DNA from: an uncultured Veillonellaceae bacterium
GTDB taxonomy: Bacteria; Bacillota; Negativicutes; Selenomonadales; Selenomonadaceae
DNA: 64,000 nt
NCBI GenBank assembly: GCA_902801565.1
Contig: CADCIX010000002.1
Span: forward strand, 62,001-126,000
Direction: 5' to 3'
Positions 43,739 through 52,113 of the stretch are shown one piece after another (position 1 is the first letter of the stretch; every line of letters starts with the position of its first letter). Below the pieces are notes generated by a model. It saw nothing but the letters and a program-made list of their open reading frames with translations. It had not been told where the DNA came from and made no database searches. The position numbers and the translations under genes are program-made.

Positions 43739-44785
43739 ATGTTGCGGCGTTGCCTGGCATCTGTTTTTGTTCTGCTGACAGTGTTGGCTCTTTTTGATGG
43801 GTGTGTCAAACAGCAGGAGGAATCTCCGATAGCAGGGGGAGAATACGAGAAGGTACGGCTTGTCATGACCGCAAACGGGACGGATATCGGCATTGAGACG
43901 CTGACCGCACGGCGCTTTGCGGAACTGGTGGAGAAGGAGTCCGGCGGGAATGTGCATATCGAGGTCTATCCCAACGATGAATTGACGGGAGGAAATACCA
44001 ACGAGGCAGTCCGATCCCTGACAGAGGGGTATGTCGATCTCGGCGCCTATGTATCGGGAACCATGTCGCTGCTCGACCCGCGGCTGGAGGTTGCGACGAT
44101 TCCCTGGTCCTTTTCCAGTTACCAGGAGGCACGACAGGTGATTGACGACACCGGGGGAGCCTATTACGAGAAGATTCTTGCCGAATACGGCCTGGTGTAT
44201 CTCGGTTCGGCACATAATGCCATGCGCCAGCTGACCAGCAACCGCAATCCTATACGGACTCCCGAGGACCTTCAGGGTATGAGGATCCGTGTGCTGGGTG
44301 GCGAGGTCTATCGGCTCTTCTTTGCGGCGCTTGGGGCGGAGCCGATTCCCTTGGGCTGGAGTGAGCTCAATATCGCCATCCGACAGGGGTTCATCGAAGG
44401 GCAGGAAAACGGTTTTTTCCTCATGAAATCCGGCCACCTCAACGAGATACAGAAGTACATGACGGTCTGGAACTATCTGTACGAGAATTATCTTTTCGTT
44501 GCCAACCGCAAGACCTTTGACCAACTGGAGCCCAAGACACAGGCGCTGCTTCGCGCAAAGATGCGGGAGGCATGTGAGTGGGGACGGGATTATCTGGAAG
44601 CGGAGGAAACGAAGATCCGGGTGCAGTTCGCCGAGGATGGTCTGGAAATCACGGACCTCACGCCCGAGGAACTGGAGGTCTTCAAGGCGCGGGTACGCCC
44701 TCTGCGGGAACAGCTCAAAAAGAAATACGGCGCAGAGGCATGCAAGGCCTTTCGCATTGATATGGATGAGGAGGGTGGCATGTGA
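43739..44785 (+). CDS. TRAP-type dicarboxylate-binding protein (DctP family), orphan
   Basis: 348 residues from ATG 43739, with AAGGAGGG upstream. A short signal (CLASVFVLLTVLALFDGC) suggests a lipoprotein with Cys14 or thereabouts. The DctP core is clear: LTGGNTNEAVRSLTEGYVDLG, IRTPEDLQGMRIRVLGG (with the ligand-binding Arg) and AEPIPLGWSELNIAIRQGFIEGQENG. No TRAP permease (DctQ/DctM) is present. The stop overlaps the start of a diguanylate cyclase, so I infer a ligand-sensing role rather than transport. Confidence 0.9.
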   Translation: MLRRCLASVFVLLTVLALFDGCVKQQEESPIAGGEYEKVRLVMTANGTDIGIETLTARRFAELVEKESGGNVHIEVYPNDELTGGNTNEAVRSLTEGYVDLGAYVSGTMSLLDPRLEVATIPWSFSSYQEARQVIDDTGGAYYEKILAEYGLVYLGSAHNAMRQLTSNRNPIRTPEDLQGMRIRVLGGEVYRLFFAALGAEPIPLGWSELNIAIRQGFIEGQENGFFLMKSGHLNEIQKYMTVWNYLYENYLFVANRKTFDQLEPKTQALLRAKMREACEWGRDYLEAEETKIRVQFAEDGLEITDLTPEELEVFKARVRPLREQLKKKYGAEACKAFRIDMDEEGGM

Positions 44786-47178
44786 AACAGGGAATCTATC
44801 GGTTTTGCCTGTCAGCCTTCTTGTACTGGCTGGTTGCAGCATATGCGGGCCAGGTGTTCGTGCTTCCCCCAAAGATCATCGGACTTGCCACGTTCCTGCC
44901 GCCTGTTCTGGGGCTTATGTGGGGGCCGGTGGCAGCAGTTGGCGTGTACGTGGGAGGATTGCTTGCAGCACCGGAGTTCGATGGGCTTTCTTCTGCAGGG
45001 ATTGGAAGCGGGCTTTCGGTCTTTTGGCGGGGAGCCTGGGTATTTCTCGCAGGGTATCTGCCATATTTCCTCTGGCACAGATGGCCTGCCAGGCAAGGGG
45101 AAACGGCATTTCCCCTTACAACGTATACACTCAGGAAGTTTCTTGTATGCCTGCTCATCACCTTTCTCGTGACATCAGCCTTCCGTACACTGACAGCCTC
45201 CCCTTCAGAACTGGAGGCGCTTGCCGGCTGGCTTAGCTCGGGAAAGACTGCGACGCTTTCGGAGTATATGCTCGCCTGCTTCATCAATGATTTCTTTTTG
45301 GCGGTATTCTTTGGGCTTGCCGGATTTTTCTTCCTTGTCAGCAAGGGCTATGGCTTTTATTGTCCGAAGAAGGAATCTGTGGAACAGGAAGCTTCGCAAA
45401 ACAGCCAGGCCAAGGGCAGGATCTACAAGGCATGGGTCATGGCACTGGGGTTTTATGTCCTGTTCCCGGCGGTTGTCATTTATATGGATGTCTATCAGAT
45501 CTATGGGATGAATTACATGGGGACTTGGCTGCATTTCCTTCTGGAATGCATTGCCATGATGGACATGTATCTTGTCCTGATGCTCTATCTGCTGCTGCGC
45601 TACCGACGTTCCATCATGATGGAGGTCGTGTTTCTGGTGGCGCTGACGGTGTTCCTGCTGGCAGCAGTATTGGGCTGGGGAAGCTCTGCAGCCATGAGCC
45701 ATCTCGTGGAATCCCATGCGGATGATTCCCTGCATGCCATGAGTGTCATCTGCCGCGAACGGCTGAACCGTACCTTTTTCTGTGTGCGGCAGGCAGTGAA
45801 TGGCATGAAGCTTCAGGTGGTCAATGGCATTGAAAGCTATGAGAGGCTGGCGGGGGATGCTGCCTATCGGGAAAACTACCTCAAGGCCATGGAGAAGAGC
45901 TTCAGTGCCATTGCTTATGGGACGGATGGGAGCATTGCCTACTATTTGCGGCTGGCACCGGAAATTGCCGGGACCAAGGGCGGTTTTTCCATGGGGCGTG
46001 AAGATGTTCGTTGGGAAGGGGCGCTGCCGTCTTTCGTGGAACGGGATCCCATCGACCTCGCCCTCTATTCCTCCGATGATGCGAGGAGTGTTGGCTGGTA
46101 CTATATTCCCATCAGGAGCAAATGCGCCACATGGATTGAGCCCTATGTGGATCCCACAGCCAAGTCCTATGTCATCTCCTATGTGGCGCCCATCTTTGTC
46201 GAAGGCAAGACGGTTGGGGTTATCGGCATGGACATCGACTTCAATTTCATCATTCAGGAACTGCGGCGCATGTCCATCTATGACTATGGCTATGTCTACA
46301 TCATGAACCGCAACGGCGTCGTGCTCTACCATCGGGATCGGCCCCAGGGCTCCCTGTTCCAGCCGAACCCGGAATTCCAGGAGATTGAGATCTATCTTGC
46401 CAATGGCATGTGGCTTGGTATTGCGACGCCTTTGAGCAAGGTGCATGACGAGCGCAACCGCATCCTGATGCATCTGGTGGCGGCCATCCTCATCGTTGCG
46501 ATGCTGGTATCCCTGGGAAGCATTGCCCTGGCATCCTATGCCATCCATCCACTGGCAGGAATGACGGAGGCAGCGAAACGCATTGCCTCCGGGGACCTCA
46601 GTGTGGAGATTTCCTATGAGTCCGGCAATGAACTGGGACTTCTGGTGCGGAGCATCCGTGAAATGGCTGCGAAGCTGGAGATCTATGTCTACCGCGACAA
46701 GCTGACGGGCCTTCGAAATACCGCGGCCTATATGAGCAAGGGCGGGGAACTGGATGCCCAGAAGAAAGTGGGTTCCGGCCTTGCCTATGGTGTGGTCATC
46801 TTCGACGTGAATTTCCTGAAGAAGGTCAATGACCAATATGGCCATGAGTCGGGCAATGTGCTTCTCCGCCATGCCTCCCAGGTCATCTGCAAGGTGTTCG
46901 ACCACAGCCCCGTTTACCGCATCGGCGGCGATGAGTTTGCGGCCATCCTGGAGCGTCAGGACTATGAGAACCGGGAGGAACTTCTTCGCATCTTTGATGA
47001 AAAGATTGCGCAGGAGCATTTCGAGGCGGCAGGGGATACCCTTGGCGTATCTGTGGCCCGTGGCCTTGGTGTCTACGAAGAGGGCATGGATTTTTCTGCC
47101 GTGGCAAAGAAAGCCGATGTCGCAATGTACAGCCATAAGACAGCCATTAAGGCAAAATATGGCGAGGATGTGCGGTGA
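44782..47178 (+). CDS. Polytopic membrane diguanylate cyclase (multi-TM, Cache, HAMP, GGDEF)
   Basis: 798 residues from GTG 44782. Roughly eight transmembrane segments fill residues 5-300; this region recalls MASE or S-component modules (FLPPVLGLMWGPVAAVGVYVGG) but I cannot name it. A periplasmic Cache-like domain spans about 305-560 (VGVIGMDIDF near 479), then a TM helix, HAMP (HPLAGMTEAAKRIASGDLSVEI from about 590) and a GGDEF domain: DKLTGLRN near 639, metal Asp675, intact GGDEF at 715-719. No RxxD inhibitory site precedes GGDEF. It would make c-di-GMP in response to an outside signal, perhaps relayed by the overlapping DctP protein. Confidence 0.88.
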   Translation: MKQGIYRFCLSAFLYWLVAAYAGQVFVLPPKIIGLATFLPPVLGLMWGPVAAVGVYVGGLLAAPEFDGLSSAGIGSGLSVFWRGAWVFLAGYLPYFLWHRWPARQGETAFPLTTYTLRKFLVCLLITFLVTSAFRTLTASPSELEALAGWLSSGKTATLSEYMLACFINDFFLAVFFGLAGFFFLVSKGYGFYCPKKESVEQEASQNSQAKGRIYKAWVMALGFYVLFPAVVIYMDVYQIYGMNYMGTWLHFLLECIAMMDMYLVLMLYLLLRYRRSIMMEVVFLVALTVFLLAAVLGWGSSAAMSHLVESHADDSLHAMSVICRERLNRTFFCVRQAVNGMKLQVVNGIESYERLAGDAAYRENYLKAMEKSFSAIAYGTDGSIAYYLRLAPEIAGTKGGFSMGREDVRWEGALPSFVERDPIDLALYSSDDARSVGWYYIPIRSKCATWIEPYVDPTAKSYVISYVAPIFVEGKTVGVIGMDIDFNFIIQELRRMSIYDYGYVYIMNRNGVVLYHRDRPQGSLFQPNPEFQEIEIYLANGMWLGIATPLSKVHDERNRILMHLVAAILIVAMLVSLGSIALASYAIHPLAGMTEAAKRIASGDLSVEISYESGNELGLLVRSIREMAAKLEIYVYRDKLTGLRNTAAYMSKGGELDAQKKVGSGLAYGVVIFDVNFLKKVNDQYGHESGNVLLRHASQVICKVFDHSPVYRIGGDEFAAILERQDYENREELLRIFDEKIAQEHFEAAGDTLGVSVARGLGVYEEGMDFSAVAKKADVAMYSHKTAIKAKYGEDVR

Positions 47179-47188
47179 AATGGTCAAT

Positions 47189-47254
47189 GTTTCAATGCTG
47201 CCGGAAGGCAGCATTGAAACCTATATATTGAAATCTATCTATTGAAACACAAGA
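47189..47254 (+). promoter_or_regulatory. Hairpin and three 14-bp direct repeats before larA
   Basis: 47189-47202 and 47207-47220 form a perfect 14-bp stem (GTTTCAATGCTGCC) with a GGAA loop. ATTGAAA recurs at 47213, 47227 and 47241, exactly 14 bases apart, and the inverse GTTTCAAT begins the hairpin. The hairpin could end the preceding transcript, though no T-run follows; the repeats look like an operator array for larA. Confidence 0.5.
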
Positions 47255-47271
47255 ACAAAGGAGTGGATTGC

Positions 47272-48540
47272 ATGAAACTGAAGATTCCCTATCACAAATC
47301 CCATGTTCCCATTGAAATTCCGGACCACAATTTCCTTGGGGTCCTGGAATCCGATTCCGGAAGCACAAAGATGGAGGGCTCCCAGGAGGAGATTGTCGAG
47401 CGTGCCATGGACAACCCCATCGGCAGCGCAAAGCTGGAAGACCTGGTCAAGGGGAAGAAGCGTATGGTCATCATATCCAGCGACCATACGCGCCCGGTGC
47501 CCAGCAAGGTGACCATGCCGATCCTGCTGCGCCGCATTCGCGAGGCAAATCCCGACATTGATATCACCATTCTCATTGCCACCGGTTTCCATCGTCCGAC
47601 AACCCATGAGGAGCTGGTGCAGAAATATGGGGAAAAGATCGTCAAGGAGGAGCACATCGTCATCCATCGTTCCCAGGAGGACGAGATGGCGGATCTCGGG
47701 ACCTTGCCCTCCGGCGGCAAGCTGCTCATCAACAAGGTCGCTGTGGATACCGACCTGCTCATTGCGGAAGGATTCATTGAGTCCCATTTCTTTGCAGGTT
47801 TTTCCGGCGGACGGAAATCCATCCTGCCCGGCATTGCATCCGCCACAACGGTTATGGCGAACCATTGCAGCGAGTTCATTGCCAGCCCCTATGCGCGTAC
47901 GGGCATTCTGGAGAACAATCCCATCCACAAGGATATGCTCTATGCTGCCGAGCAGGCAAAATTGGCCTTCATCCTGAATGTCGTGATTGACGCGGAGAAA
48001 AAGGTGATTGCGGCTTTTGCGGGAGACAGGGTAAAGGCTCATCTTACCGGCTGCGATTTTGTGATGAAGATGGCAGAGGTCAAGAAGCAGCCCGCCGATA
48101 TTGCCATCACGACCAACGGGGGCTATCCTCTCGACCAGAACATCTACCAGTCCGTCAAGGGCATGACCGCCGCCGAGGCGACCTGCAAGGAGGGCGGCAT
48201 CATCATCATGGTTTCGGCCTGCAATGACGGCCATGGAGGGGAGTCTTTCTACCGGACCCTCAAGGAAGCCGAGTCGCCGCGGGCTCTGCTGGACCGGATT
48301 GCCAAGGTTCCGCGCAACGAGACCATTCCGGACCAATGGGAGATGCAGGTCCTTGCCCGCATCCTTGACAAGTACACGGTGATTCTCGTGACGGATATGT
48401 GCGACCCGCAGATGATACGCGATATGCACATGCAGCATGCCGCAACCTTCGAGGAAGCCTTCCGGCGCGCCATGGAAATCAAGGGGAAAGATGCCTCTGT
48501 GGTTGTCATACCGGATGGCGTTTCCGTGATTGTCCGTTAA
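47272..48540 (+). CDS. larA: Nickel-dependent lactate racemase LarA
   Basis: 422 residues from ATG 47272, after AAAGGAGTGG. The motif SSDHTRPVPSKVTMPILLRRI, the catalytic GFHRPTTHEEL histidines (HRPTTHEE), and ESHFFAGFSGGRKSILPGIAS with the cofactor-linking lysine are characteristic. It interconverts D- and L-lactate or a related 2-hydroxy acid using the nickel-pincer cofactor built by LarB, LarC and LarE. LarB and LarC are encoded 16 kb upstream; larE is not in the window. Confidence 0.94.
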   Translation: MKLKIPYHKSHVPIEIPDHNFLGVLESDSGSTKMEGSQEEIVERAMDNPIGSAKLEDLVKGKKRMVIISSDHTRPVPSKVTMPILLRRIREANPDIDITILIATGFHRPTTHEELVQKYGEKIVKEEHIVIHRSQEDEMADLGTLPSGGKLLINKVAVDTDLLIAEGFIESHFFAGFSGGRKSILPGIASATTVMANHCSEFIASPYARTGILENNPIHKDMLYAAEQAKLAFILNVVIDAEKKVIAAFAGDRVKAHLTGCDFVMKMAEVKKQPADIAITTNGGYPLDQNIYQSVKGMTAAEATCKEGGIIIMVSACNDGHGGESFYRTLKEAESPRALLDRIAKVPRNETIPDQWEMQVLARILDKYTVILVTDMCDPQMIRDMHMQHAATFEEAFRRAMEIKGKDASVVVIPDGVSVIVR

Positions 48541-48581
48541 AGATCCTTTCCTTAAGCAAATAAAGTAAGTATGTCGATATC

Positions 48582-48610
48582 TTGCATTTACCCTCCTTGT
48601 GTGATAGCAT
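48582..48610 (+). promoter_or_regulatory. Promoter of the panS-panC-panD leader
   Basis: TTGCAT at 48582-48587 and TAGCAT at 48605-48610 are 17 bases apart. The transcript would begin about 48617, some 220 bases ahead of the first gene. Confidence 0.58.
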
Positions 48611-48616
48611 AGGGGC

Positions 48617-48838
48617 ATGGCAAAAGATGACATCCCGCCTTCGGTGTGAGTCATACTTTTCAAGGCACTTTTCATGCAATGCAAACTGCTGCTTGGATCT
48701 GGTTGCAGACCGAGACAGGAGAGGGTAACTGCGCTCTTTTTGAAGGATACGTATGCACCTTTCAGGTCTGGCCTGAAAGGTGCATTTTTGCGTCTTTTGC
48801 CAAGGTGTGTTGGAAATCTTTGGTAGGAGGGTTTTGCT
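48617..48838 (+). promoter_or_regulatory. Candidate cis-regulatory leader RNA with terminator, before panS
   Basis: There is no plausible gene in this stretch of about 220 bases. An early hairpin (GATGAC around 48628 with GTCAT around 48650) is followed by a structured middle and then a strong terminator. TGAAGG at 48741-48746 can pair with CCTTTCA at 48758-48764, which overlaps the left terminator arm, giving a possible antiterminator. The layout suggests attenuation or a riboswitch; no known class was recognised by eye. Confidence 0.5.
48753..48790 (+). terminator. Intrinsic terminator inside the panS leader
   Basis: A perfect 14-bp stem (48753-48766 with 48772-48785, ATGCACCTTTCAGG), a 5-nt loop and a T-run lie about 50 bases before panS. 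Confidence 0.85.
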
Positions 48839-49792
48839 GTGAGAAATCTGATCAAGAAACTGGTTGACAACATGGCGCTTTTGGTGATTGCCGTGGCAGT
48901 GCTGGGGGCTGTCCGTCCGGAGACGCTTTCCTGGATCGGCCCTTATGTGTCCTGGATGCTCGGGGTTGTCATGTTCGGAATGGGAATGACGCTTCGAGTG
49001 GAGGACTTCCGCAATGTGCTGCGGCATCCCTGGGAGGTTGGCATCGGAGTGATGGCGCAATTCATCATTATGCCATTGGCGGCACTGGCGCTCATCAGGC
49101 TCTTTGCGCTGCCGCCGGAGCTCGCCATCGGCGTGGTTCTGGTGGGGACCTGCCCGGGCGGCACGGCCTCGAATGTCATTTCCTATCTGGCGAAGGGGGA
49201 TGTGGCCCTGTCGGTCTCGATGACCATGACGACGACACTGCTGGCTCCCCTTGTGACGCCCTTTTTGACCTGGGCCTTGGCCGGTGCCTGGATTGACGTG
49301 TCCTTTACGGCAATGATGATCTCCATTGCGGAAATGGTGCTGGCCCCTGTCCTCTTGGGCCTTCTTGCGCATCATTTCGCGGAGCGCCAGGTGGAGCGAG
49401 TGATGCCCGTCATGCCCCTGGTGTCGGTCATCTGCATCGTCCTGCTGGTGGGCTGCGTCGTGGCGCTTTCCTCCGGCAAGCTCCTTGAGGTTGGGCCGGG
49501 CATGGCCATGGTGGTCATACTGCACAATCTCTTCGGTCTCCTGCTCGGCTACGGTGCCGCGAAGGCAATGCACATGAATCCGCAAAAGTCCCGCACGGTG
49601 GCCATTGAGGTCGGCATGCAGAACTCCGGCATGGCAGCCAGTCTTGCCATCCTGTATTTCAATCCGGCAGCGGCGCTGCCCGGGGCAATCTTCAGCGTAT
49701 GGCACAATATTTCCGGTTCCCTTTTGGCGAATTTTTTCGCTCGCAGGAATGAGAAGGAAACATTGGAATTGACAGAGGCAAAGGCTTCGTGA
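48839..49792 (+). CDS. panS: BASS-family transporter, probable ketopantoate/pantoate importer (PanS-like)
   Basis: 317 residues from GTG 48839, after GTAGGAGGG. About nine or ten hydrophobic helices are visible, with LVGTCPGGTASNVISYLAKGDVALSVSMTMTTTLLAPL and VEVGMQNSGMAASL-like IEVGMQNSGMAASLAIL, the two crossover motifs of bile-acid:sodium-symporter relatives. PanS of Salmonella is a member that imports ketopantoate. Its position directly before panC and panD makes that role the best guess; other anions remain possible. Confidence 0.75.
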   Translation: MRNLIKKLVDNMALLVIAVAVLGAVRPETLSWIGPYVSWMLGVVMFGMGMTLRVEDFRNVLRHPWEVGIGVMAQFIIMPLAALALIRLFALPPELAIGVVLVGTCPGGTASNVISYLAKGDVALSVSMTMTTTLLAPLVTPFLTWALAGAWIDVSFTAMMISIAEMVLAPVLLGLLAHHFAERQVERVMPVMPLVSVICIVLLVGCVVALSSGKLLEVGPGMAMVVILHNLFGLLLGYGAAKAMHMNPQKSRTVAIEVGMQNSGMAASLAILYFNPAAALPGAIFSVWHNISGSLLANFFARRNEKETLELTEAKAS

Positions 49793-49812
49793 GTTTGGAA
49801 GGAGACAGGGAA

Positions 49813-50670
49813 ATGAAAGTATTGCGTACCGTTCAGGAGATTCGTGATTTTGCCGGGGAACAGAAAAAGGCCGGCAAGCGAATTGGTCTGGTGCCGACGA
49901 TGGGAGCCCTGCATGAGGGGCATCTCTCGCTGATGCGGGCAGCAAGGGAAAAATGCGATGTGGTGATTGCATCGGTCTTTGTCAATCCGACGCAGTTCGG
50001 CCCCAATGAGGACTATGATGCCTATCCCCGCCGGTTCGAGGAGGATTGCAGGCTGCTGGAGGGGATTCCCGTGGATGCAGTGTTCCACCCGGAGCCTTCG
50101 GAGATGTATCCGGAAGGCTATTGCACCTATGTGCAGGTGGACGGCGATATCACGAACAAGCTCTGCGGGGCGCAGCGCCCGGGGCATTTCCGCGGGGTGG
50201 CCACTGTGGTCACGAAGCTCATCAATCTCTCCCGTGCAGATGAGGCTTTCTTCGGGCAGAAGGATGCGCAGCAGGTGGTGGTGATCCGCCGTTTCGTGGA
50301 AGACCTGAATCTCAACGTGCATATCAACATGGTTCCCATCGTGCGGGAGGAAAGCGGGCTGGCAAGGAGCTCACGCAACACCTACCTGTCGCCGGAGGAA
50401 AAGGAGGCAGCCTGTGTCCTGTCGCGCAGCCTGCAGAATGCAAAAAAAGCCTTCGAGGGCGGAGAAAGGGATGCGGAAGCGCTCAAGGGACTTGTGGCGA
50501 AGGAAATCCAGGGAGAGCCCCTGGCATCCATTGATTATGTGGAACTCTTTTCCTTTCCTGCCCTGCATCCCATGGAAAAGGTCACGGAGGATGCGCTGCT
50601 GGCAATCGCCGTGAAGATTGGGAAGACCCGGCTGATTGACAATGTGATTCTGGAAGGAGGCCGGGGATAA
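49813..50670 (+). CDS. panC: Pantoate-beta-alanine ligase
   Basis: 285 residues from ATG 49813. VPTMGALHEGHLSLMRAARE (HxGH-type), SVFVNPTQFGPNEDYDAYPR, GATRPGHFRGVATVV-like GAQRPGHFRGVATVVTKL, and FFGQKDAQQVVVIRRFV are diagnostic. It joins pantoate and beta-alanine to pantothenate. It follows the PanS-like transporter by 20 bases and precedes panD by 3. panB is not in the window. Confidence 0.96.
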   Translation: MKVLRTVQEIRDFAGEQKKAGKRIGLVPTMGALHEGHLSLMRAAREKCDVVIASVFVNPTQFGPNEDYDAYPRRFEEDCRLLEGIPVDAVFHPEPSEMYPEGYCTYVQVDGDITNKLCGAQRPGHFRGVATVVTKLINLSRADEAFFGQKDAQQVVVIRRFVEDLNLNVHINMVPIVREESGLARSSRNTYLSPEEKEAACVLSRSLQNAKKAFEGGERDAEALKGLVAKEIQGEPLASIDYVELFSFPALHPMEKVTEDALLAIAVKIGKTRLIDNVILEGGRG

Positions 50671-50673
50671 GCC

Positions 50674-51057
50674 ATGATGTTGAATTTGCTTAAGGGAAAG
50701 ATCCACTGTGCAACGGTCACGGAGGCAAATCTCCAATATATGGGAAGCATCACCATCGATGAGGAACTCATGGAGCAGGCAGGTATCCTGCCGAATGAGC
50801 GGGTGCAGGTGGTGGACAACAACAATGGTGCCCGCCTGGAGACCTACACCATACCGGGCCCCCGCGGTTCCGGCGTTGTCTGCCTGAATGGCGCGGCGGC
50901 CCGCTGTGTCCAGCCGGGGGATGTGGTCATTATCATGGCCTATGCCTTTTTCTCCGAAGAGGAGGCAAGAGGCTACCAGCCTCTGGTCGTCATGGTGGAT
51001 GAGAAGAACAAGGTGCGGGAGGTTCGCCGGGTGGAATACCACGGGCAGACCGCCTGA
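50674..51057 (+). CDS. panD: Aspartate 1-decarboxylase
   Basis: 127 residues. The self-cleavage site Gly-Ser is in [12 protein letters not shown], giving the pyruvoyl group on Ser after processing; [14 protein letters not shown] and [14 protein letters not shown] are standard. It supplies beta-alanine to PanC. The 112 bases that follow hold no gene. Confidence 0.96.
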   Translation: MMLNLLKGKIHCATVTEANLQYMGSITIDEELMEQAGILPNERVQVVDNNNGARLETYTIPGPRGSGVVCLNGAAARCVQPGDVVIIMAYAFFSEEEARGYQPLVVMVDEKNKVREVRRVEYHGQTA

Positions 51058-51169
51058 GGATGCCCTGCTCCCATGCCTTGCCGATGCAGAATACCGCACT
51101 GCAGGAGAAAAATATCTGCCTTGAGCGCAAGGCGGAAAAATGGTAGGATAATGGCGGAGGGATGCAGTG

Positions 51170-51982
51170 ATGCAGTTGGAGGAACTTATCAATCGACATC
51201 GAAAGGATCTGGGAGATACCGATATGGCCATCTGGAAGTACATATTCCAGCACCGGAAAGAGGTACGCCATATATCCATTCATAAATTGGCGCAGGAATG
51301 TGCCGTATCCAGCACAACGGTGGTGCGCTTTGCCCAGAAGCTGGGCTTTGACGGCTTTGGGGAATTGAAGGCGCGGCTCAAGATGGAGGCACCGGCAGAA
51401 ATCCATTCCCATGAGGATGTGCTGAAGGATCTACGGGAATTTTATGCGCAGACATCGGCAAAGATTTTCCAACGCAATTTTGATGCGGCCAGCCGTCTGG
51501 TCCATGAGGCAAATCGTGTGTTTGCCTTTGCCTCGGGTTATGTCCAGAGCAATGTAGTGCAGGAACTGAAGCGCCTTTTTTTCTATGACAACGTACTGAT
51601 TTATGAAGTAGCGGGAAAGGAAGAGTTTTATTCCATCGCGCAGGATCTGACGAAGGATGATCTGTTCATCTTTGTGTCTCTTTCCGGGGAGACGCCTTTG
51701 GTTGTTGAGTTCGCACGTCAACTGCAGCTGCAGGAAATCCCGTTCCTTTCTATTACGAAGCTTCACGACAATACACTGGCCAGCCTGTCCACGGCAAATC
51801 TTTATGTATCGCCTGCCGGTTTCCAAATTTATGAGAGAGAGGATAATCGCACTCCCTTCCAGTCCATGCTGCCGTATTTCATGCTGGTCGAGGTATGGTA
51901 TGTGAAGTACCGTCTTTATCTTGATGGCATCCATGAAGGGCCATGTACCAAAGTACAGGAAACGAACCAAATACCAAAGTGA
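51170..51982 (+). CDS. RpiR/MurR-family transcriptional regulator
   Basis: 270 residues from ATG 51170, with GGCGGAGGG upstream. The N-terminal helix-turn-helix (ISIHKLAQECAVSSTTVVRFAQKLGFDGFGELK) is followed by a SIS sugar-phosphate-binding domain (VFAFASGYVQSNVVQELKRL, DDLFIFVSLSGETPLVVEFAR). Such proteins sense phosphosugars. It precedes an alpha-glucoside PTS and glucosidase and is separated from them by a terminator, so it is their likely regulator. Possible promoter boxes TTGAGC and TAGGAT lie at 51121 and 51144. Confidence 0.9.
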   Translation: MQLEELINRHRKDLGDTDMAIWKYIFQHRKEVRHISIHKLAQECAVSSTTVVRFAQKLGFDGFGELKARLKMEAPAEIHSHEDVLKDLREFYAQTSAKIFQRNFDAASRLVHEANRVFAFASGYVQSNVVQELKRLFFYDNVLIYEVAGKEEFYSIAQDLTKDDLFIFVSLSGETPLVVEFARQLQLQEIPFLSITKLHDNTLASLSTANLYVSPAGFQIYEREDNRTPFQSMLPYFMLVEVWYVKYRLYLDGIHEGPCTKVQETNQIPK

Positions 51983-51995
51983 GGACAATGTGCCG

Positions 51996-52031
51996 AAACC
52001 CCGTGAAACTATTGCGTTCGCGGGGTTTTTA
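51996..52031 (+). terminator. Intrinsic terminator after the RpiR gene
   Basis: AAACCCCGTGAA (51996-52007) pairs with TTCGCGGGGTTT (52017-52028), with one G-T pair, and ends in a T-run. Confidence 0.85.
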
Positions 52032-52043
52032 CGTTAAGATTGG

Positions 52044-52063
52044 ACTACAAGATATCTTGAAGT
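52044..52063 (+). promoter_or_regulatory. Palindromic candidate operator before the PTS gene
   Basis: CAAGATATCTTG (52048-52059) is a perfect palindrome, extended by ACT and AGT on the outside after one unpaired base on each side. It lies between the RpiR terminator and a weak promoter (TTGTTG 52069-52074, TGTAAT 52092-52097). It is a reasonable operator for the RpiR protein. Confidence 0.45.
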
Positions 52064-52113
52064 ACGGATTGTTGAATCCACAACGGTGGAATGTAATTTG
52101 GGAGGGAATGAAA

